DNA from: JBQTIM01 sp052388135
Lineage (GTDB): Bacteria; Elusimicrobiota; Elusimicrobia; FEN-1173
Length of the DNA stretch: 10,063 nucleotides
Reading direction: 5' to 3'
Assembly: GCA_052388135.1 (NCBI GenBank)
Contig: JBQTIM010000063.1
Location: 1 to 10,063 of the forward strand
Shown here one piece after another: positions 1-6,482 of the stretch (positions within the stretch are counted from its first letter, which is position 1; every line of letters begins with the position of its first letter). The position numbers were made by a program, and so were the translations under genes. The notes below the pieces were generated by a model. That model made no database searches. It worked only from the letters and a program-made list of their open reading frames with translations, and was not told where the DNA came from.

Positions 1-684
1 GGCCACATGGCCGCCGCCGGCGGCCTCAGCTTTTTCTACGCCCATGGGCGCGGGACGGTGATGAACATTTACAACGCCTATCTTTGGAAAATCGTCGGAA
101 CGATCCCGGGCGAAGACGCCGAAGGCCTCGAAGCCGCCCGCAAACCTCTTTCCGGACGGCAGGCCGCGTCGGCGGAGAAAGAAGCCCGGCCCAAGGTCGC
201 CGCCGCCCTCAAAGCCCACAAACGCTGGGCGGAAGCCGGCCAGGCCTGGGCCCAGCTCCAGCTCGGCCGCATGCACGCCGGCGGCTACGGCGGAAAGCAG
301 GACGACCGCGAAGCTTTTCGCTGGTTCCAAAAGGCGGCGGAGCAGGGCGATATGAAAGCCAAGGCCGAACTGGCCGGAATGCATTACGCCGGCCGCGGCA
401 CGCCCAAAAATTTCGCCGAGGCCGCCAAGTGGTACCGCCAGGCCGCCTACGCCGGCGAGTCCCATTCCCAGGCCGTCCTGGGCGAAATGCACAGCCTGGG
501 GCGGTCCGTCCCTCTGAACAACTACCAGGCCTATTTTTGGCTCAAGCTGGCGGAGAAGAACGGTTACACCGCCAACAAAGACCTCCGCCTGGAGGTCATG
601 AAGAAGCTGTCGGCGGCGCAGATCGCCCACGCCGACGCCAAAGTGGAAAAATTTACGGCCAAGGCCGCGCCCGCCTCGGACTGA
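1..684 (+). CDS. Sel1-repeat (TPR-like) protein, 5' end missing
   Basis: The frame is open from the window edge, so the true start is probably upstream. The first visible residues already look like the middle of a Sel1 repeat (LSFFYAHGRGTVMNIYNAYLW), which argues against a start at base 7 or 61. At least three further Sel1-type units follow: LGRMHAGGYGG...AFRWFQKAAEQG, LAGMHYAGRG...AAKWYRQAAYAG and LGEMHSLGRS...AYFWLKLAEKNG. Sel1 repeats are pairs of antiparallel helices that form a superhelical protein-binding scaffold. The visible part appears to hold two modules. Each ends in a unit with AY-W followed by a charged helix of the LS--Q-A-AE type, as if one Sel1 block had been duplicated. No catalytic domain is visible, and the partner and cellular location are unknown. 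It ends 23 bases before gltD on the same strand, so the two may be co-transcribed. Confidence 0.85.
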   Translation, partial: GHMAAAGGLSFFYAHGRGTVMNIYNAYLWKIVGTIPGEDAEGLEAARKPLSGRQAASAEKEARPKVAAALKAHKRWAEAGQAWAQLQLGRMHAGGYGGKQDDREAFRWFQKAAEQGDMKAKAELAGMHYAGRGTPKNFAEAAKWYRQAAYAGESHSQAVLGEMHSLGRSVPLNNYQAYFWLKLAEKNGYTANKDLRLEVMKKLSAAQIAHADAKVEKFTAKAAPASD

Positions 685-707
685 CCTTTAAGGAGCACCG
701 GCCCGCC

Positions 708-2270
708 ATGCCCCCATCGGAAAAACCGGCTTCACAGCTTCCCGTGATCCACAACGGCGCCAAGCCCGCGCCTTTGGGCATCCCCAAGCCCCAGGGTTTC
801 ATGCGGGTTGCGCGCGAGCTGCCCAAGGATCTGGATCCGTTGGAGCGCATCCGCCACTGGGAAGAATTCCACCATCCCATGCCGGAAGCCGACCTCCGCA
901 AGCAGGGCGCCCGCTGCATGGACTGCGGCGTGCCCTTCTGCCACACCGGCTCTTTGCTGGCCGGCATGGCCACCGGCTGCCCCATCAACAACTTGATCCC
1001 CGAGTGGAACGACCTGGTCTACCGCGGCCTCTGGCGCGAAGCGCTGGGGCGCCTCCACAAGACCAACAATTTTCCCGAATTCACGGGCCGCGTCTGCCCC
1101 GCGCCCTGCGAGGGCTCCTGCGTGCTGGGCATCAGCGACCCGCCCGTCACCATCAAGAACATCGAAAACTCCATCATCGAAAAAGGCTTCGACGAGGGCT
1201 GGGTCGTCCCCGAAGCGCCGGCCAAGCGCACCGGCAAGAAAGTGGCCGTCATCGGCTCCGGCCCCGCGGGCCTTTCCTGCGCCGCCCAACTGAACCGCGC
1301 CGGCCACGAGGTCACGGTTTTCGAGCGGGCCGACCGTCCCGGCGGCCTCCTCATGTACGGAATCCCCAACATGAAGCTGGACAAAAAAGAGGTGGTCCTG
1401 CGCCGGCTCGCGCTCATGGAGAAGGAAGGGATCAAATTCGTCTGCAACACCGAGGTGGGAAAAAATTATCCCGCTGAAAAACTTTTGAAGGAGTTCGACG
1501 CCGCCGTCCTCTGCACCGGCGCCACCAAGCCCCGCGACCTGCCCGTCCCCGGTCGGGACTTAAAGGGCGTGCATTTCGCCATGGAGTTTTTGCACCAGAA
1601 CACCAAAAGCCTGCTCGACTCAAACCACAAGGACGGAAAGTACATCAACGCCCACGGCAAGGACGTCATCGTCATCGGCGGCGGCGACACCGGCACCGAC
1701 TGCGTCGGAACCTCCATGCGCCACGGCTGCAAAAGCCTGGTCCAATTTGAGATTCTGTCCCGCCCGCCCGACAGCCGCGCCCCCGATAACCCCTGGCCCC
1801 AATGGCCCAAAGTCTACAAGCTGGACTACGGCCAGGAGGAAGCCGCCGCCGCCTTCGGCGGCGACCCGCGCGCCTACTTGATCATGACCAAAAAGTTCGT
1901 GGGAGGGGAAAACAGCGGCCACGTGAAGGAAGTGCACACCGTGAACATCGAATGGGCCAAGAACGAAAAAGGCCAGTTCGTCCCCAAGGAAATCCCCGGC
2001 ACCGAAAAAGTCTGGCCCGCCCAGCTCGTCCTCCTGGCCATGGGCTTCCTGGGCCCCGAGGAGAACTTGCTCAAGCAGTTGAACGTCGCCCAAGACGCCC
2101 GCTCCAACGCCAAAGCCGAACACGAAAAATACGTCACCAACGTCCCCGGCCTTTTCGCCGCCGGCGACGCTCGCCGCGGCCAAAGTCTCGTCTTCTGGGC
2201 CATCAACGAAGGCCGCGGCGCCGCTCGGGAGTGCGATCGGTATTTGATGGGACACACAGACCTTCCTTGA
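708..2270 (+). CDS. gltD: Glutamate synthase small (beta) subunit, FAD/Fe-S NADPH oxidoreductase
   Basis: This 520-residue protein matches the GltD family. In the holoenzyme the family oxidises NAD(P)H on FAD and passes electrons through [4Fe-4S] clusters to the GltB subunit, which makes glutamate from glutamine and 2-oxoglutarate. The N-terminal cluster-binding domain shows C70-x2-C73-x4-C78, C91 and C130-x3-C134-x3-C138. A Rossmann FAD motif (GSGPAG) lies at about 183-188, followed by ERADRPGGLLMYGIP. The NAD(P)H motif GGGDTG lies at about 324-329. The C-terminal FAD motif AAGD, with the following SLVFWAINEGR stretch, starts at about 484. ATG 708 was chosen because AAGGAG lies at 690-695; it gives roughly 25 more N-terminal residues than the usual start near GxPxGFM. 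The frame stays open far upstream, but that part is antisense-like noise over the Sel1 gene. gltB is not adjacent in the visible sequence. Related enzymes such as the PreT/NfnB types share this fold, but the length and cysteine pattern favour GltD. Confidence 0.95.
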   Translation: MPPSEKPASQLPVIHNGAKPAPLGIPKPQGFMRVARELPKDLDPLERIRHWEEFHHPMPEADLRKQGARCMDCGVPFCHTGSLLAGMATGCPINNLIPEWNDLVYRGLWREALGRLHKTNNFPEFTGRVCPAPCEGSCVLGISDPPVTIKNIENSIIEKGFDEGWVVPEAPAKRTGKKVAVIGSGPAGLSCAAQLNRAGHEVTVFERADRPGGLLMYGIPNMKLDKKEVVLRRLALMEKEGIKFVCNTEVGKNYPAEKLLKEFDAAVLCTGATKPRDLPVPGRDLKGVHFAMEFLHQNTKSLLDSNHKDGKYINAHGKDVIVIGGGDTGTDCVGTSMRHGCKSLVQFEILSRPPDSRAPDNPWPQWPKVYKLDYGQEEAAAAFGGDPRAYLIMTKKFVGGENSGHVKEVHTVNIEWAKNEKGQFVPKEIPGTEKVWPAQLVLLAMGFLGPEENLLKQLNVAQDARSNAKAEHEKYVTNVPGLFAAGDARRGQSLVFWAINEGRGAARECDRYLMGHTDLP

Positions 2271-2326
2271 GTTCCGAATCTCTTAAAGTTGCCCGTTTTC
2301 TAGCCAACTCTACCGTCCGCATTACC

Positions 2327-2356
2327 TTGACAATCACCCTCCCCTGTTTTCATATT
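2327..2356 (+). promoter_or_regulatory. Probable sigma-70 promoter for the 2436 gene
   Basis: A perfect -35 hexamer TTGACA lies at 2327-2332. After an 18-base spacer comes CATATT at 2351-2356, which matches the -10 consensus at four of six positions. The local sequence is much richer in A and T than the flanking genes. Transcription would start near 2363 and give a leader of about 70 bases. This is a motif-based prediction. Confidence 0.5.
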
Positions 2357-2371
2357 GAATGAAAAAAAAGA

Positions 2372-2400
2372 CGCGTGTAGAAAGATAAAAAGAGCACGCG
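2372..2400 (+). promoter_or_regulatory. Leader hairpin upstream of the 2436 gene
   Basis: CGCGTG at 2372-2377 is exactly complementary to CACGCG at 2395-2400, with a purine-rich 17-base loop. The hairpin would sit in the predicted leader about 25 bases before the Shine-Dalgarno site. No U-run follows, so it does not look like a terminator. A role in mRNA stability or translation control is possible but unproven. Confidence 0.35.
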
Positions 2401-2435
2401 ATAAGTGTTCGACGTAATTCCTACTAGGAGATTCT

Positions 2436-3029
2436 ATGTGGAAATCGAAAGTGGCCGAATCGCCTTGGCGGCAATTGCTGAGGGGGATTGATTTTAAAGG
2501 GCAGACCCTCGATGAGGGGTTGGCGGCCTTGGCGGCCAAGTTCGGGCCGGCCAAGGTGCGGGAGGCCGAGGGCTTTCGGGAGTCGGCGTTTGGAGACGGG
2601 CGGGGGGTTTATAGGGTCTTTCAGTCTATGGCGACGGCTGATCTTGCGGGATTGATCCGCATCTTCGCCCAGGTGGCGCCCCCGGCGCCGCCTCTGCCCT
2701 GCCCGACGCCGGGGCCGGCGGGTGTGGCCACGGGCATAGGTTCAGGGAGCGTGACGGTGGCCCCTTGGAAGCTGTTGGCGGGCGGGGTGCTGGCGGGGGA
2801 AGTGGCGCTGGCCACCACCATCGCCACAGCGCAAGCCCTTTGGAACCTCAATGGCATCGTGCGGATGCTGTGCCCCATCATGTGCCCGGCGCCTTGCCGA
2901 TGCCAGGTGTCGCCCGGGATCCCGCCCGCGCCGGTCGTTAGCACCACGGTCAACCGAACCTTCGGCATCCCCACCAGCGTGACGGTCACCGTGGACTTGG
3001 GCGTCTCCGCCAACCTGTCCTGCGTTTGA
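2436..3029 (+). CDS. Unrecognised protein with hydrophobic segment and cysteine cluster
   Basis: I do not recognise this 197-residue protein. Its start is supported by TAGGAG at 2425-2430, five bases before the ATG, and by the promoter upstream. Residues 1-80 are a charged, soluble-looking, probably helical region (WRQLLRGIDF, LDEGLAALAAKFG). Next comes a Pro/Gly-rich linker (about 81-105) and a Gly/Ala-rich hydrophobic stretch (about 111-140) that could span a membrane. A cysteine cluster follows, C146-x3-C150-x3-C154-x-C156, flanked by prolines. The end is Thr/Val-rich, resembles beta structure and closes in SCV. Two more cysteines are C89 and C196. No signal peptide is seen at the N-terminus. 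The codons use more GGG, GCG and TTG than gltD, although codon structure looks genuine. The gene stands alone between gltD and a convergent toxin-antitoxin operon. Options include a small membrane protein, a metal-binding protein or a peptide precursor, and none is established. Confidence 0.65.
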   Translation: MWKSKVAESPWRQLLRGIDFKGQTLDEGLAALAAKFGPAKVREAEGFRESAFGDGRGVYRVFQSMATADLAGLIRIFAQVAPPAPPLPCPTPGPAGVATGIGSGSVTVAPWKLLAGGVLAGEVALATTIATAQALWNLNGIVRMLCPIMCPAPCRCQVSPGIPPAPVVSTTVNRTFGIPTSVTVTVDLGVSANLSCV

Positions 3030-3196
3030 CGGGCGGCTGGTGACAGTCTTGCGTTGTTGCGGTTAACGCGACTTAACGATGCGAGCCTTGCGTTATTGAC
3101 GTTTTCTTTCGTAGTGGCTGGCGTATCCCTTAAGGACTTCCCTCATCATCCGTTGGTATTTGTACGCGGTCGTTTTTTTGGGGAGAGTCGTAACCC

Positions 3197-3553
3197 CTAG
3201 CAAGCCACGAGTTCCGGCAGCCTTCCTGATTCCTTTTTGGCTTCCTCCTTGGATACGAACCCCAAGATAAGAACCTTATGGAAGGCTTCCGCGAGCTTGC
3301 GAAGCGTTTTGATCTCATAGTTGTCAGTGTCGGCGGTTTCCAGCCGGGCAATGTAGCCCTGGGTGACGCCGACGCGTTTCGCCAGCTGAGCCTGAGTCAG
3401 GCCGGCGTGGGTGCGCAGTTTATGGATCGCATACCCGATTTTGAACTTTCTCCGCTCAATTTCGTAGGCCTGTCGAAAATGCGTATTTTTTAGTTTCTCT
3501 TGAAGGTGCCCTCTAACGCTTGTGTCACCGCTTTGGGCGCTCTTTTTTTTCAT
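3197..3553 (-). CDS. Xre/HigA-like antitoxin, helix-turn-helix DNA-binding protein
   Basis: This 118-residue protein carries an Xre/Cro-type helix-turn-helix at about residues 38-98 (IGYAIHKLRTHAGLTQAQLAKRVGVTQGYIARLET, then LRKLAEAF). In type II toxin-antitoxin systems such a protein neutralises the toxin and represses the operon. Residues 1-35 are rich in Lys, Arg and Glu and precede the helix-turn-helix, as in HigA-like antitoxins; this part and the C-terminal tail (KEEAKKESGRLPELVAC) may contact the toxin. The start is well supported: AGGAGGA at 3567-3561 lies seven bases before the ATG. It follows the toxin gene by 40 bases on the same strand. Its own target is probably the inverted repeat at 3967-3986. 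The toxin-first order is typical of HigBA-type operons. Confidence 0.88.
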   Translation of the reverse strand: MKKKSAQSGDTSVRGHLQEKLKNTHFRQAYEIERRKFKIGYAIHKLRTHAGLTQAQLAKRVGVTQGYIARLETADTDNYEIKTLRKLAEAFHKVLILGFVSKEEAKKESGRLPELVAC

Positions 3554-3593
3554 ACTTGCTTCCTCCTGGCCGGGATTAGAGGAGCAAACTGTA

Positions 3594-3929
3594 TTATCCA
3601 GCGTTTCTATGTAACCAGTCTGCCATCCTGCTCTTCGCTATCTCTACATCTTTCTTGTCAATCGCGTTCCGTTTCTTTAAAAATCCGTGTACGAGGACGA
3701 TCTTGTTCCCATGGGCAAAAAAGTATAAAGCCCTGGCTTGCTTGGGCCGAAGTTCTCGGATATTGCCCTCCACGAGGTCCGCGAACGGCCTTTTTAAATT
3801 CGGCCCCTCGCTCTCAAGGAGTTCCACATAGGCGAAGAATTTCTGCTGTGTGTGTTGATCAAGCCCATCAACGAATTTCTTTACAGGATTATCGCCCCTG
3901 ACAGTCGTATAGTAGACGGCTTTGTACAT
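3594..3929 (-). CDS. Gp49/HigB-like RelE-superfamily toxin
   Basis: The 111-residue product resembles phage-derived Gp49-like (DUF891/HigB) toxins of the RelE/ParE superfamily. Visible family features are an N-terminal strand (YKAVYYTT), the helical part VKKFVDGLDQHTQQKFFAYVELLESEG, the segment NIRELRPKQARALYFFAHGNKIVLVHGFLKKRN, and a final helix (DVEIAKSRMADWLH). The core I/L-RELR, the hydrophobic YFF strand and HGFLKK are the best diagnostics. Characterised members are mostly ribosome-dependent mRNA endonucleases; activity here is inferred. The gene is first in the operon, with a near-consensus promoter about 35 bases upstream and a modest AAGG ribosome site six bases before the ATG. The antitoxin has a much stronger ribosome site, consistent with excess antitoxin. 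Local GC is lower than in the flanks, which suggests acquisition by transfer. Confidence 0.85.
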   Translation of the reverse strand: MYKAVYYTTVRGDNPVKKFVDGLDQHTQQKFFAYVELLESEGPNLKRPFADLVEGNIRELRPKQARALYFFAHGNKIVLVHGFLKKRNAIDKKDVEIAKSRMADWLHRNAG

Positions 3930-3963
3930 TCTCCGCCTTTCTGCTTTGGGATATCATATATAA

Positions 3964-3992
3964 AGTATATTACCTAAAGGTAATATTGTCAA
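3964..3992 (-). promoter_or_regulatory. Toxin-antitoxin promoter with operator palindrome
   Basis: On the minus strand TTGACA (3992-3987) is followed by a 17-base spacer and TATACT (3969-3964), a near-consensus sigma-70 promoter. A perfect inverted repeat ATATTACCT-AA-AGGTAATAT occupies 3967-3986. It fills the spacer and overlaps half of the -10. Antitoxin bound there would block RNA polymerase, which is the usual autoregulation of such operons. The start point would be near 3957, giving a leader of about 28 bases. Confidence 0.8.
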
Positions 3993-4088
3993 GTGGAGCG
4001 CAGCGTCCCAGCGAAGGGTTTTTATTGACCACGGGAATTCCCCCTGCATACTGATAACATAACAATACGCTCTCCTCCGAGATCCCGG

Positions 4089-5123
4089 TCAGATCTTCCT
4101 TGGGTCGATCACAAACCGATACCGCACGTCTCCTTTTGCCACCCTCTCGTAAGCCTCGTTCACGCCCGCCAAAGGGATGACTTCCACGTCGGCCATGATT
4201 CCGTTTTTACCGCAGTGGTCCAGCATTTCCTGGGTTTCCCGGATTCCGCCGATGAGGGAGCCGGCGACGGAGGCTCGCTTCATGATGAGGGAAAAGGGTT
4301 CCACCTTCAGCGGCTCCGGCGGGGCGCCCACCAGGATGAGGGTGCCGTCCCGGCGGAGGAGGGACAGGAAGCGGTCCAGGTCGTGAGGCGCGGAGACGGT
4401 GTCCAGGATGAAATCGAAATGGTTTTTAGGCGCGGCGAGGCCTTCCTGGACGAGGAAGAATTCATGCGCGCCCAGGCGGCGGGCTTCGGATTTCTTGGAA
4501 GGCGACGTGCTGATGACGGAGACTTCCGCGCCGAGGGACGCGGCCAGCTTCACGGCCATGTGGCCCAGGCCGCCCAGGCCCAGGACGGCCACGCGGCTGC
4601 CCTTGCCCACCCTCCAGCGGCGGAGGGGGGAATAGGTCGTGATGCCGGCGCAGAGGAGGGGCGCGGCGCGTTCCAAAGGCAGGCCGGGCGGCATCCGCAA
4701 TACGTAGTTCTCGTCCAACACGATTTGGCTTGAGTATCCGCCGTAGGTGACGCGGCCGGTTTTGTCCGTGTCGCCGTAGGTGAAGGTGGGGCCCTCTGCG
4801 CAGTATTGCTCCAGGCCGTCCTTGCAGGGGGCGCAGGCACGGCAGGAATCTACGAAACAGCCCACGCCGACGGCGTCCCCCGGCTTGAACCGGCTCACCC
4901 GAGCGCCCACGCGGTTGACCCGGCCCGCGATCTCGTGGCCGGGCACCATGGGGAAAACGCCCTCGTTCCATTCTCCCCGGGCCGAATGGATGTCGCTGTG
5001 GCAGACGCCGCAGTATTCAATGTCCACCAGAACGTCGTGCTCGCCGGGCTCCCGGCGCTCGAAGGAAAAAGGCTCCAGCGCCGCGCCTGAGCGCGGAGCG
5101 GCGTAGCCGCGGACGGATATCAT
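4089..5123 (-). CDS. Zinc-dependent NADP(H) alcohol/aldehyde dehydrogenase, YahK/CAD type
   Basis: This 344-residue medium-chain dehydrogenase is close to E. coli YahK and plant cinnamyl-alcohol dehydrogenases. That family reduces a broad range of aldehydes to alcohols in the cytosol, usually with NADPH. Catalytic zinc ligands are C41 (in YCGVCHSD), H63-E64 (VPGHE) and C158 (LLCAGITTYSPL). The structural zinc site is C94-x2-C97-x2-C100-x7-C108. The cofactor motif GLGGLG lies at 182-187. The following strand ends in STSPSKK in place of an acidic residue, which fits a preference for NADP(H). The C-terminal blocks SLIGGIRETQEMLDHC and DVRYRFVIDPR are also characteristic. Length is normal and no key residue is missing. 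GGGAGG lies four bases before the ATG. A receiver gene lies 115 bases upstream on the same strand, so read-through is possible, but a functional link is not shown. The physiological substrate is unknown. Confidence 0.95.
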   Translation of the reverse strand: MISVRGYAAPRSGAALEPFSFERREPGEHDVLVDIEYCGVCHSDIHSARGEWNEGVFPMVPGHEIAGRVNRVGARVSRFKPGDAVGVGCFVDSCRACAPCKDGLEQYCAEGPTFTYGDTDKTGRVTYGGYSSQIVLDENYVLRMPPGLPLERAAPLLCAGITTYSPLRRWRVGKGSRVAVLGLGGLGHMAVKLAASLGAEVSVISTSPSKKSEARRLGAHEFFLVQEGLAAPKNHFDFILDTVSAPHDLDRFLSLLRRDGTLILVGAPPEPLKVEPFSLIMKRASVAGSLIGGIRETQEMLDHCGKNGIMADVEVIPLAGVNEAYERVAKGDVRYRFVIDPRKI

Positions 5124-5238
5124 GTGGCCTCCCGGAAGCTAAAACGAAAGAGATTCCACAGCCTAGCAAAGCCTCCCGATCTCCGCCAGGACGGTTCGGC
5201 GTCAACCGAAGACGCTTGGGGCGGACGGTGCCTGGTTT

Positions 5239-5664
5239 TTAGATCTGGGGGCCGTGGGCGAACGTTTCGAAGAAGGGGACGGCCTGCGGCGGAGGGTGCA
5301 GTCCTTCGGCCAGCTGTCGAAGACGGTGGGCGAGCCTCTGCATGGGCACGGGTTTTTGGCAGACCATTTGCACCCCTTTGCCGAGGAGGCCATCTTCCAG
5401 GGCGTTCCGCCCCATGGCGGAAACGACCACCACCGGGATGTCCTTCGTGGCGGCGTGCTTTTTGAGCCGCTCCAGGACCTTCACGCCGTCGAAGGCCGGC
5501 ATGTCGAGGTCCAAAGTGATGAGGTCCGGCCGCCAAACTTCGGCCAGTTTTTGCACGGACAATCCGTCCGTTTCCGTGAGGGCCTCCATGTCGGCCTGGC
5601 GGCAAAATTCAGCCATCAGATCGGCGGCGTCGGAATCGTCGTCTACGATGAGGATTTTTTTCAT
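5239..5664 (-). CDS. Receiver-only response regulator (copy 1)
   Basis: This 141-residue protein is a single CheY-like receiver domain with no DNA-binding or enzymatic output domain. The acidic pocket is D8-D9-D10 (VDDDSD), the phosphorylation site is D52 (LITLDLDMP), the switch serine is S82 (VVVVSAMG), and the conserved lysine is K104 (CQKPVP). Such proteins are phosphorylated by histidine kinases and act by binding partners or relaying phosphate. A roughly 20-residue tail rich in Pro, His and Phe follows the fold. Copies 2 and 3 share long identical blocks, including PDLITLDLDMP, NALE and QKPVPM with copy 2. No kinase is in the window. A weak AGAGG lies four bases before the ATG. The upstream region holds the conserved module at 5688-5757. 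The nearest gene downstream is the alcohol dehydrogenase. Confidence 0.93.
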   Translation of the reverse strand: MKKILIVDDDSDAADLMAEFCRQADMEALTETDGLSVQKLAEVWRPDLITLDLDMPAFDGVKVLERLKKHAATKDIPVVVVSAMGRNALEDGLLGKGVQMVCQKPVPMQRLAHRLRQLAEGLHPPPQAVPFFETFAHGPQI

Positions 5665-5687
5665 GTCGCCTCTGCGATGTCGCGCCT

Positions 5688-5757
5688 CTTAGGATAACCG
5701 AGGGTCGTTAAGGCCGCCTTAGGGAAATGTAAAGAATAAGAAAAGGATCGGTAAACG
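5688..5757 (-). promoter_or_regulatory. Shared promoter/operator module, receiver copy 1
   Basis: Read on the plus strand the module is GGATAA (5692-5697), 10 bases, TTAA (5708-5711), 7 bases ending in GCC, then TTAG (5719-5722). The same layout precedes the other two receivers. TAAGGC-C-GCCTTA (5709-5721) is a perfect short palindrome. An outer pair of GTAA motifs lies at 5729-5732 and 5751-5754, 22 bases apart. On the coding strand the proximal element reads TTATCC, a plausible -10, 28 bases before the ATG. No good -35 is seen, which would fit an activator-dependent promoter. The function is inferred from conservation. Confidence 0.6.
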
Positions 5758-5803
5758 GCTTGTGACGCTTTGCGGGCGGATTCGGCGTGGGCGGGCTCTG
5801 GAA

Positions 5804-6232
5804 TCAGGCGGTCGTACCCAAAAGCGTCGCGACCAGACGGCGGCGTCCTCCGCTCTCGCGGTGCTCGCCCAAATAAAGGCCCTGCCATGTTCCCAGGCGG
5901 AGGCGGCCTTCGCGGACGGGCACGACCACGCCCGCGCCGAACAAGGACGACTTGATGTGCGCGGGCATGTCGTCCGAACCTTCGGCGACGTGCCTGTAAT
6001 GAGAGGCGTCGTCGGGCGCCAGAACGGCGGCGTGGGCCTCCAGGTCCGCGCGGACGTCCGGGTCGGCGTTCTCGTTGACGGTGAGCGAGGCCGACGTGTG
6101 GAGAAGAAAGAAATGGGCCAAGCCCGACGAGAATTTCTTCAGCTCGGGCAAGCCGCGGACGATTTCCTCGGTGACGAGGTGAAACCCCCTCGGTTTTTCG
6201 GTCAGGACGATTTCTTTTTGAAAAATATCCAT
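5804..6232 (-). CDS. yjbQ: YjbQ/UPF0047 family protein
   Basis: The 142-residue product matches the YjbQ/UPF0047 family almost motif for motif: HTSASLTVNENADPDVRADLE, YRHVAEGSDDMPAHIKSSLFG, GRLRLGTWQGLYLGEHR, and a closing VATLLG. The conserved His, Glu and Asp residues in HTSAS, ENADPD, EGSDD and EHR resemble a metal or phosphate site. Some members have been reported to show thiamine-phosphate synthase activity, but the physiological role is uncertain. ATG 6232 gives the usual family length (about 138-140 residues) and follows GAGGGG with a spacer of about 10 bases. An in-frame ATG at 6265 adds 11 unconserved residues and overlaps the likely -10 TACAAT (6272-6267), so it is disfavoured. The longer open frame up to 6493 is not part of the family. 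It is divergent from the ABC-F gene. Confidence 0.9.
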   Translation of the reverse strand: MDIFQKEIVLTEKPRGFHLVTEEIVRGLPELKKFSSGLAHFFLLHTSASLTVNENADPDVRADLEAHAAVLAPDDASHYRHVAEGSDDMPAHIKSSLFGAGVVVPVREGRLRLGTWQGLYLGEHRESGGRRRLVATLLGTTA

Positions 6233-6262
6233 AAGCGGCGGCCCCTCGGATTTCGGCGACTC

Positions 6263-6280
6263 CATTATTGTAGAATTATC
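6263..6280. promoter_or_regulatory. AT-rich divergent promoter island between yjbQ and the ABC-F gene
   Basis: An AT-rich patch in otherwise very GC-rich sequence holds a TACAAT -10-like hexamer on the minus strand (6272-6267). On the plus strand it holds TAGAAT (6271-6276), which matches the -10 consensus at five of six positions. These could drive yjbQ leftward and the ABC-F gene rightward. No convincing -35 is visible for either, so this is a tentative call. Confidence 0.4.
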
Positions 6281-6301
6281 GGAGTTCGCGGCGTCAGTAC
6301 G

Positions 6302-6468
6302 GCAGGCCCTTTTCTCCTGCGGCCCGCAGGCGATCCATTCAAACATTACAGGCGTGGCGTTTGTTGTTGAGGTCCGGTCCGCGGCGCGGCCGCACTTGGC
6401 CGCCGGGAAATCGGCGGGGAGCAGCCCGTCGGTTGGGACGAGGCAAAGGGCGCCCGGCAACCGGCGCC
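6302..6468 (+). promoter_or_regulatory. Structured leader of the ABC-F gene, possible attenuator
   Basis: GCAGG (6302-6306), CCTGC (6316-6320) and GCAGG (6326-6330) can form either of two mutually exclusive hairpins. A further GC-rich hairpin (6449-6468, GGCG/CGCC plus CCGG/CCGG around a CAA loop) ends four bases before the Shine-Dalgarno site. The leader would be about 200 bases and contains no ATG. Several antibiotic-resistance ABC-F genes are controlled by leader attenuation, but there is no clear U-run terminator here, so function is speculative. Confidence 0.3.
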
Positions 6469-6482
6469 GTCGGAGGGATTTT

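Noticed and set aside
84..707. N-terminal 208-residue extension in frame with gltD
   Set aside because: It is an Arg/Pro-rich out-of-frame reading of the Sel1 gene. The ribosome site at 690-695 and homology support the start at 708.
2359..2388. Nine-codon frame MKKKTRVER in the leader of the orphan gene
   Set aside because: It has no ribosome site, and its ATG overlaps or precedes the predicted transcription start.
2359..2412. Rho-independent terminator after gltD at the CGCGTG/CACGCG hairpin
   Set aside because: The A-run precedes the hairpin and no T-run follows it, and it lies downstream of a TTGACA promoter. A leader structure fits better.
2621..3013. Minus-strand 130-residue frame opposite the orphan gene
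   Set aside because: It has no ribosome site or recognisable domain. The plus-strand frame has a promoter, a ribosome site and plausible codon use.
6354..6482. 43-residue N-terminal extension of the ABC-F protein from GTG 6354
   Set aside because: It is Arg-rich and unlike ABC-F N-termini, whereas ATG 6483 has a strong ribosome site and gives the canonical start.
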